NCBI GenBank assembly: GCA_030998015.1
Contig: JARWMV010000234.1
Location: forward strand, 2,108,001 to 2,172,000
DNA: 64,000 nucleotides
Direction: 5' to 3'
DNA from: Ceratorhiza oryzae-sativae
Taxonomy: Eukaryota; Basidiomycota; Agaricomycetes; Cantharellales; Ceratobasidiaceae
Shown here: piece after piece, positions 59,286 to 64,000 of the stretch
Layout: every line of letters starts with the position of its first letter
How positions within the stretch are numbered: the first letter of the stretch is position 1
Notes under the pieces: model-generated
Databases searched by the model: none
What the model was told of the DNA's origin: nothing
Seen by the model: only the letters and a program-made list of their open reading frames with translations
Translations under genes and position numbers: made by a program

Positions 59286-60797
59286 GAATTTCTGGGAAGA
59301 GCTTAAAGAAGCTCAGGAAGAAGACAAATCTATCAGATCCTTAAGGCTGAGTGTGGCAAATAAAGAACAACTACCGCCCTCAGTACAGAAGGAATTTAGA
59401 CAGTATGAAATGAAGGAGGGCCTATTAAGGTATGACGATAGGCTCTACATCCCGGATGACAAGGACTTGAGGTTGAGTCTCCTTGAGGAGTGCCATGACG
59501 CCCCAGTGGCAGGTCATCAGGGACAAGCCCAAACACTAGAATTACTATCAAGGGATTACTATTGGCCAGGAATGAAGGCCCAAGTAAACCAATACGTGGA
59601 ATCTTGTGAAACGTGTCAAAGAAGCAAAGGACACAAACAAGGCACTCCCCTGAAGTCCTTACCAATCCCATGGAAACCATGGGCAGATGTCGCATATGAT
59701 TTCATTGTCAAATTACCTGTCTCAAAGGGGTACGACAGTATCTTGACAGTTGTAGATCGCTTCTCCCGGCAGGCCCATTTTGTACCATGTCTGGAGAGCA
59801 CCAATGCAGAAGAACTGGCAGAAATATTCATAAGGGAAGTATGGAGACATCACGGGACCCAGAAACCACTGTCTCAGACTGAGGGCCAACCTTTAACAGC
59901 CAATTCCTAAAAGCCCTATACAAAGGAATTGGGACAAAGCCCAGATTCTCCACTGCTTTCCATCCAGAAACAGATGGTCTGTCGGAAAGGACAAATCAAT
60001 GGGTAGAAGGGTTCTTAAGAACCTTCTGCAATTATAGACAAGATGATTGGGTAAAATGGTTACCCATTGCCGAATTCTGCCATAACAACCACATAAATGC
60101 TACAACAGGACAAACCCCATTTGAAACAGTATATGGAAAAAACCCAAGATGGGTTGTCCGAGAGGGAGAAGAACCATCTGAGGCACCCACTGCAGACAAC
60201 ATGCGTAATCAAATGGAAAAGGTATGGGATGAGGCAAGAGCCTCAATGGAATTACACCAACAAATGGAAAAGAAAGGGAGGGAATTCAAGGTAGGAGACA
60301 AGGTTTGGCTGCTCCTAACAAACCTCTCGTCCAAGAGACCCTCCAAGAAACTGGACAACCGAAAAGGGGGGCCCTTTGAAATCACAGAAAAGATCTCATC
60401 CCATGCATATCGCCTGGACCTACCTAAAACCATACGTGTACACAATGTATTCCATGTAAATCTCCTCTCGCCATTCACAGAAGATAAAGACTTCCGAAGA
60501 AGGCAGGCCAAACCACCACCAGTCATAACGGAAAAAGGAGAGGAGGAATATGAGGTGGACCACATTGCAAATTATGAATGGCGGAATGGCGAGTTGTTTT
60601 ACCAAATCAGATGGAAGGGCTACGACCCAATAGAAGACACAATGGAACGTGCCAGCAAGTTTGCTGACATGAAAGAGGTTCTAAATGACTTGCAAAGGTG
60701 CTTACCAGACGCACCAATGCCAGTCAAGACAAGTCAGCACTCAGGTGACTCGAAAGGCAGGCCAAAGAGAACCAAACGAGGATCTGGAAAGCTTTAA
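59286..60797 (+). pseudogene. F2 pol, integrase and chromodomain
   Basis: Integrase zinc finger (HDAPVAGHQG, CETCQRSKG) and core (VAYDFIVKLPVSKGYD; TVVDRFSRQAHFVPC), a frameshift near 59880, then HPETDGLSERTNQW, the GPFEITEKISSHAYRLDLP segment and a chromodomain (YEVDHIANYEWRNGELFYQI; RWKGYDPIEDTME). Stop at 60795-60797. Confidence 0.88.
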
Positions 60798-60884
60798 AAG
60801 GAGCCATCCAGGATACCCAAGAGAGTCCAGAGCCCACTCTTCCACCTCACTTGCACCACAACACACCTGCGAAACCCCAAAAAC

Positions 60885-61706
60885 ATGCCTTTCGTCACTC
60901 ACCCAGTTGCACATCCCAACCGTTACACCCCACTTGCTGAAAATCAGGTGGCCCCACTTCGGCAGCCACCCACCACCAGGCGGCCAGCACCCTACCCTGG
61001 CAGGGAAAATCGTCCTAAACCAGGGATGTACTGCTCCAGTGTGGAAGACGCCCAGAGGTACGCCGAACGACTGTTGCCAGGGGCTAACCTAGTATACATC
61101 CCAAAGAAGTTAAGGGATGAAAGGAACTGGATTGACGATGACAAGTACCTGGATCCCAGGTTAGGGGTCCTGACATGGCATGGAAGCTGGAAGCCAACAA
61201 CAAGAAACGCCTTGTTAAGAACACCGATGTATGTCGTCGACAATATCGTGGGACCAACAGTCGACGTGGTGACCAAGGCAGCAAGACAATAGAGGAGGGC
61301 CACAGGCCAAATGGCAGACGGAGGGGACTGGGAGGTGGAGCGCCGGGCAAAGGCATTGCTGGAAGAATGGAAGTTGACACCAGCTGCACCGTATGTGGGA
61401 CTGCTCAAAGCAACTACCACTGATGAGATGTTTACTGCTATCAGGATGAAGCAGGCAAACATGAGCGACTTCCGAAATTGGGTGAAGGTGCACCCAAACA
61501 AAAACACCAATTACGACACTGATATGACAAGCCTTACATCAAGCCTAGAATCACTGGTCGTGGCTGAGGAAGAAGCCAAGCCAGAAATAAAGGAACCCAC
61601 CCTGGACCCAGCTGCAGAGGAAGCCAAACAGGACTGGGACCAGTGGGAAAACGAGCTTGTCGAAGCTCTGGAGGAGGTGCCACTGTTGGAACCAACCCCC
61701 ATATGA
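60885..61706 (+). CDS. uncharacterised ORF pair downstream of pol
   Basis: Two ORFs in one frame, 60885-61292 and 61311-61706, separated by a single TAG at 61290-61292, so they may once have been one ~270-residue protein. The first part is basic and Pro-rich, then has SSVEDAQRYAERLLPGANLV and WIDDDKYLDPRLGVLTWHGS. The second has WEVERRAKALLEEWKLTPAA, MKQANMSDFRNWVKVHPNKN and an acidic tail. Neither resembles gag, pol or env known to me. The ORF lies 88 bp after the F2 pol stop, on the same strand, and converges with the minus-strand gene ending at 61790. It may be element cargo. Confidence 0.55.
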
Positions 61707-61789
61707 CCACTTTGCCTCCCACAAATTGTCTCCCAAATGTATAAGAGTTTTATTTTTCTTTTTACACACCAAACTTAATACATTTCCTT

Positions 61790-62331
61790 TTACTCTCCAT
61801 TTTTACGTTTGCCCTTGAGGGGCCGGGTATAGGGCTTCTTGCCCCTTTTATCCTTCTTATTGGTCTGAACCACTGACTGGGTAGTGGGCTGCAGCCAAGG
61901 AGCCTCCCCCCCTTGGGAAGTCGGCCATGTAGTTCTGGAAACACCCAGAACCAGACGCTGCAAAGGGCGAAGCCTCATCAAACAAGGGGGCAGAGCCCTC
62001 CTCAAAGAATTCAGCAAGAGCGGCCTGGTGAGACCGCTCCTCAAAGGACTTGCAGTCCCGATCAACGAGCGCCCAGACACGCTCAAGGGTGGCCTCATGG
62101 GCCCGACCATCAAGGAGGATGCACTCTTCTACAGAACGAGTCAGCTACGTGAGAACAACGAAGAACGAACACACATACCTGGCACCCCACAGAAGAACCA
62201 GTCCCCAACACCTTGATAGAAGTCTTCAAGGGAGGCGTCGCACACGGCATCACAGTAGGTGCAGTACTCCCCCTCAGGGAGAGACCAGCAGGTGCAGTCA
62301 AGGGGATTGTAGTTAAGGGAAATAACACGCA
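61790..62331 (-). CDS. uncharacterised spliced minus-strand gene
   Basis: Start at 62331 (MRVISLNYNPLDC) in a Cys-rich exon (CTCWSLPEGEYCTYCDAVCD) ending at a GTATGT donor near 62180. After an acceptor near 62143 come VEECILLDGRAHEATLERVW and DRDCKSFEERSHQAALAEFF. The C-terminal frame ending at 61790 is strongly basic (TNKKDKRGKKPYTRPLKGK). The join between the acidic exon and the basic end needs a further splice or frame change. Family unknown. It diverges from the Rep-like gene at 62818 across a 486-bp intergenic region. Confidence 0.45.
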
Positions 62332-62817
62332 TAGTAAAGACAGGATGAGGAAGAAAAAAAAAAACAACAAAACCACAAACATTAAAAATCACAGTGCAAC
62401 ACAATAACTTGCACAAACATCAAAACAAGGTCTGGTCAGGTGACACCAACAGACACGTGACCACCTGCCAGAAAACAAACAACAAAGCACAGGAATCACA
62501 TGACCTAGCCTAGTCACATGAATATACGCTATCCCCTAACTACTGGAGGGGTCGGAGAGGGGGCACCAACCGAAGTGGGGGAGCGGAGGCCCCGAGCGTA
62601 GTGAGGATCAAGGCCGACGCGGAGGAACGGATGGGAGGGCACCCCTCGGAGATGCGTCATCACCAAAATAAGGTCATGTGATCACAACAAATGCAAGACG
62701 GAGTCACGTGACAATCAAAATGGACCTTGCAGCTTATATAGACAAGCACAAGGCCCGAGATAACCTGCACTCTCATGCTCTCTTCCCAGTCCCCAAATAC
62801 CTCTAAAACTGTAAACA
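62332..62817. other. divergent intergenic region with stem-loop
   Basis: Separates the minus-strand gene from the Rep-like gene. It contains CACGTG-type boxes (62454-62459 and 62705-62710), a short hairpin CCCCT-(9 nt)-AGGGG at 62533-62551, a GC-rich block at 62560-62650 with GGAGGCCCCGAGCG, and a TATATAG box at about 62736 suitable for the Rep-like gene. Confidence 0.4.
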
Positions 62818-64000
62818 ATGCTAAGCGGAAATGGATCGAACGCGGCAACACCCCAGCCAAGCGGATCAAGCGAAGGGCAGAGGTCGGCGTCGCCATCGCC
62901 AGCGCCCTCGGTATCAAGCTGAGCCCCCTCACCCACTTCTATGCGGCCTACGCCGACGGATCAAGGGTCCGAAGAGCTGACCGAAACTGCGCCGGCCCCT
63001 CGGTTCTGCGTCCAGACCAGGGCAGTGCTGCTGACCTGGTCGAAGCTACACGATCAGCCCTCAAGTGGGCTTGTCGCCTGATACAAGGCGTTCTGCCACC
63101 AACGGCCAAATCATTGGGCGACTTTGGCGGTGGTGGAACGCCACAACCCTGAGGAACCGAACTACGACCTGGTCCGGCCCCTCCATGTCCACGCCCTCTC
63201 CATCAGTCAGGAGCGGAAGGGTGGCTGGAACACCCAGAATGCCTGGTTCTGGGACTTCGAGGGGCAACACCCCAACATCCTGCCGAAGGACCTCAAGGAC
63301 GGACCAGGAGGCAACCCAGCAAGGGATGCCTTCAACTATCTCTGGAAGGACGTTGGAGCTAATGGCGAGGAGATAGAGGACCTGATGGCGGGGGACCTGA
63401 CCTTGGAAAGGTTGGAGGAGATTTTGGTAAAGGGAAAGGGCGGAAAACGGTCAAGGATGGAGGCAGACTTGGAGGATGGGACGGAGATTGTTGCCTCAGC
63501 AACAAAACAGGAGTACTACCAGGCATTCAAGCGCCTCTGCCCCCTCCAGATGGTGACGACGTGGAACTCAGTACGAGCATATGCCGAGTACACATACAAG
63601 GAAGACCGGGGTTGCATGCCTGCAATCCCTGTGGAGTTAGAGGTCCCGGAGGACCGGGAGCACATCGACCGAGCAGACAGATGGTTTGCCGAGGAGGTTG
63701 AGAAGAAGGGAAGAGGGGTGCGCCATCGCATCCTGGTGATAGAAGGAGAAACTGGAACGGGGAAAACGGCATATGCACGATCCAAGGGCTGCCACAGCCG
63801 GATGTGCAATGTGTGGAATATGGGCAACTTGTCGGAAGATGCTGACATTTGGATCCTGGATGACAAGGTCCAGTCGAACAGGAAGTACTCGCTCAAGGCC
63901 CTGAGCCAGTATGAGGCGGACTTCACAGGTAGGTACGCGCACGTGAAATCGATGAAGGTACGGCCAACAGTTATTCTGGGAAATAGCCGGTCGGCAATCA
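62818..64000 (+). pseudogene. CRESS-DNA Rep-like protein gene, partial at window end
   Basis: Replication-initiator-like gene resembling geminivirus/genomovirus Rep. From an ATG at 62818 one frame runs to the window end, with TGA at 62920-62922 and 63079-63081. Visible motifs in order: motif I-like LLTWSKL; motif II HVH (in PLHVHALSI); motif III YLWKD (Tyr nucleophile and Lys); Walker A GETGTGKT; Walker B IWILDD; motif C-like RPTVILGNS. Thus HUH endonuclease plus superfamily 3 helicase. The 919 bases after the second TGA are fully open, which suggests recent decay, or that introns or a later start are used. It is probably an endogenous copy or a mobile-element gene; the 3' end is not seen. 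Confidence 0.85.

Larger units (their letters stand above)
53420..60797 (+). mobile_element. gypsy copy F2 (chromovirus), 3' end not seen
   Basis: The 5' LTR 53420-53974 is followed by gag and a chromodomain-containing pol ending at 60797. It inserted into gag of F1, so it is younger. Five stops in gag and several frameshifts in pol make it defective. It carries a hAT-type insertion. No 3' LTR appears before 64000, so the element either runs past the window end (>10.5 kb, including the ORFs at 60885-64000) or is truncated. Confidence 0.9.

Overview
The window reads as nuclear DNA of a filamentous basidiomycete, most likely a Rhizoctonia/Ceratobasidium-type agaricomycete. The evidence is genes split by ~50-60 nt introns, a C2-NACHT-WD40 STAND receptor, a PRP4 splicing kinase, a fungal GH5 glycolipid hydrolase and many chromodomain Ty3/gypsy elements. 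The species call is inference; 'fungus, basidiomycete' is much firmer.

Positions 1-23 kb are mostly host genes: a GH5 ergosteryl-glucosidase/endoglycoceramidase-like enzyme (-), two uncharacterised low-complexity proteins, a centrosomin-motif coiled-coil protein (+), a membrane-anchored alpha/beta hydrolase (-), the PRP4-type kinase (+) and an NLR-like C2-NACHT-WD40 protein (-) whose 18 WD blades are near-identical 129-bp repeats. The coiled-coil gene and the receptor carry several apparent single-base deletions that look like uncorrected sequencing errors.

Positions 23.4-47.6 kb are one MFS-transporter gene, already decayed, split by a 22.6-kb insertion (element A, 23655-46235). The insertion is flanked by GCAGC on both sides, and removing it restores the exon reading frame exactly. 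Inside A lie a tnp2 transposase (-) cut at its first codons by a solo LTR, and an uncharacterised plus-strand gene cut by a Ty3/gypsy element (C, 30651-44398, minus). C is itself cut by another Ty3/gypsy element (D, 31347-38145, plus). Each insertion has identifiable ends and a target-site duplication, so the order of events can be read.

Positions 47.6-60.8 kb are stacked retrotransposons: an old CpG-depleted gypsy copy (F1) interrupted by a younger copy of the same family (F2). Each carries one ~1.43-kb hAT-type non-autonomous element with an 8-bp duplication. Differences between paired LTRs, several nonsense codons (CGA to TGA) and an altered reverse-transcriptase active site all fit C-to-T change at CpG, as expected from cytosine methylation.

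Positions 60.8-64 kb, downstream of the F2 polymerase, hold an unfamiliar cluster: a two-part plus-strand ORF, a spliced minus-strand ORF, and, diverging from it, a gene for a CRESS-DNA-virus-like rolling-circle replication protein (HUH endonuclease plus superfamily 3 helicase). That gene has two in-frame TGA codons and runs off the window. No 3' LTR for F2 is visible, so it is unresolved whether this cluster is retroelement cargo, an endogenous CRESS-like element or a new composite mobile element. It is the most novel part of the window.
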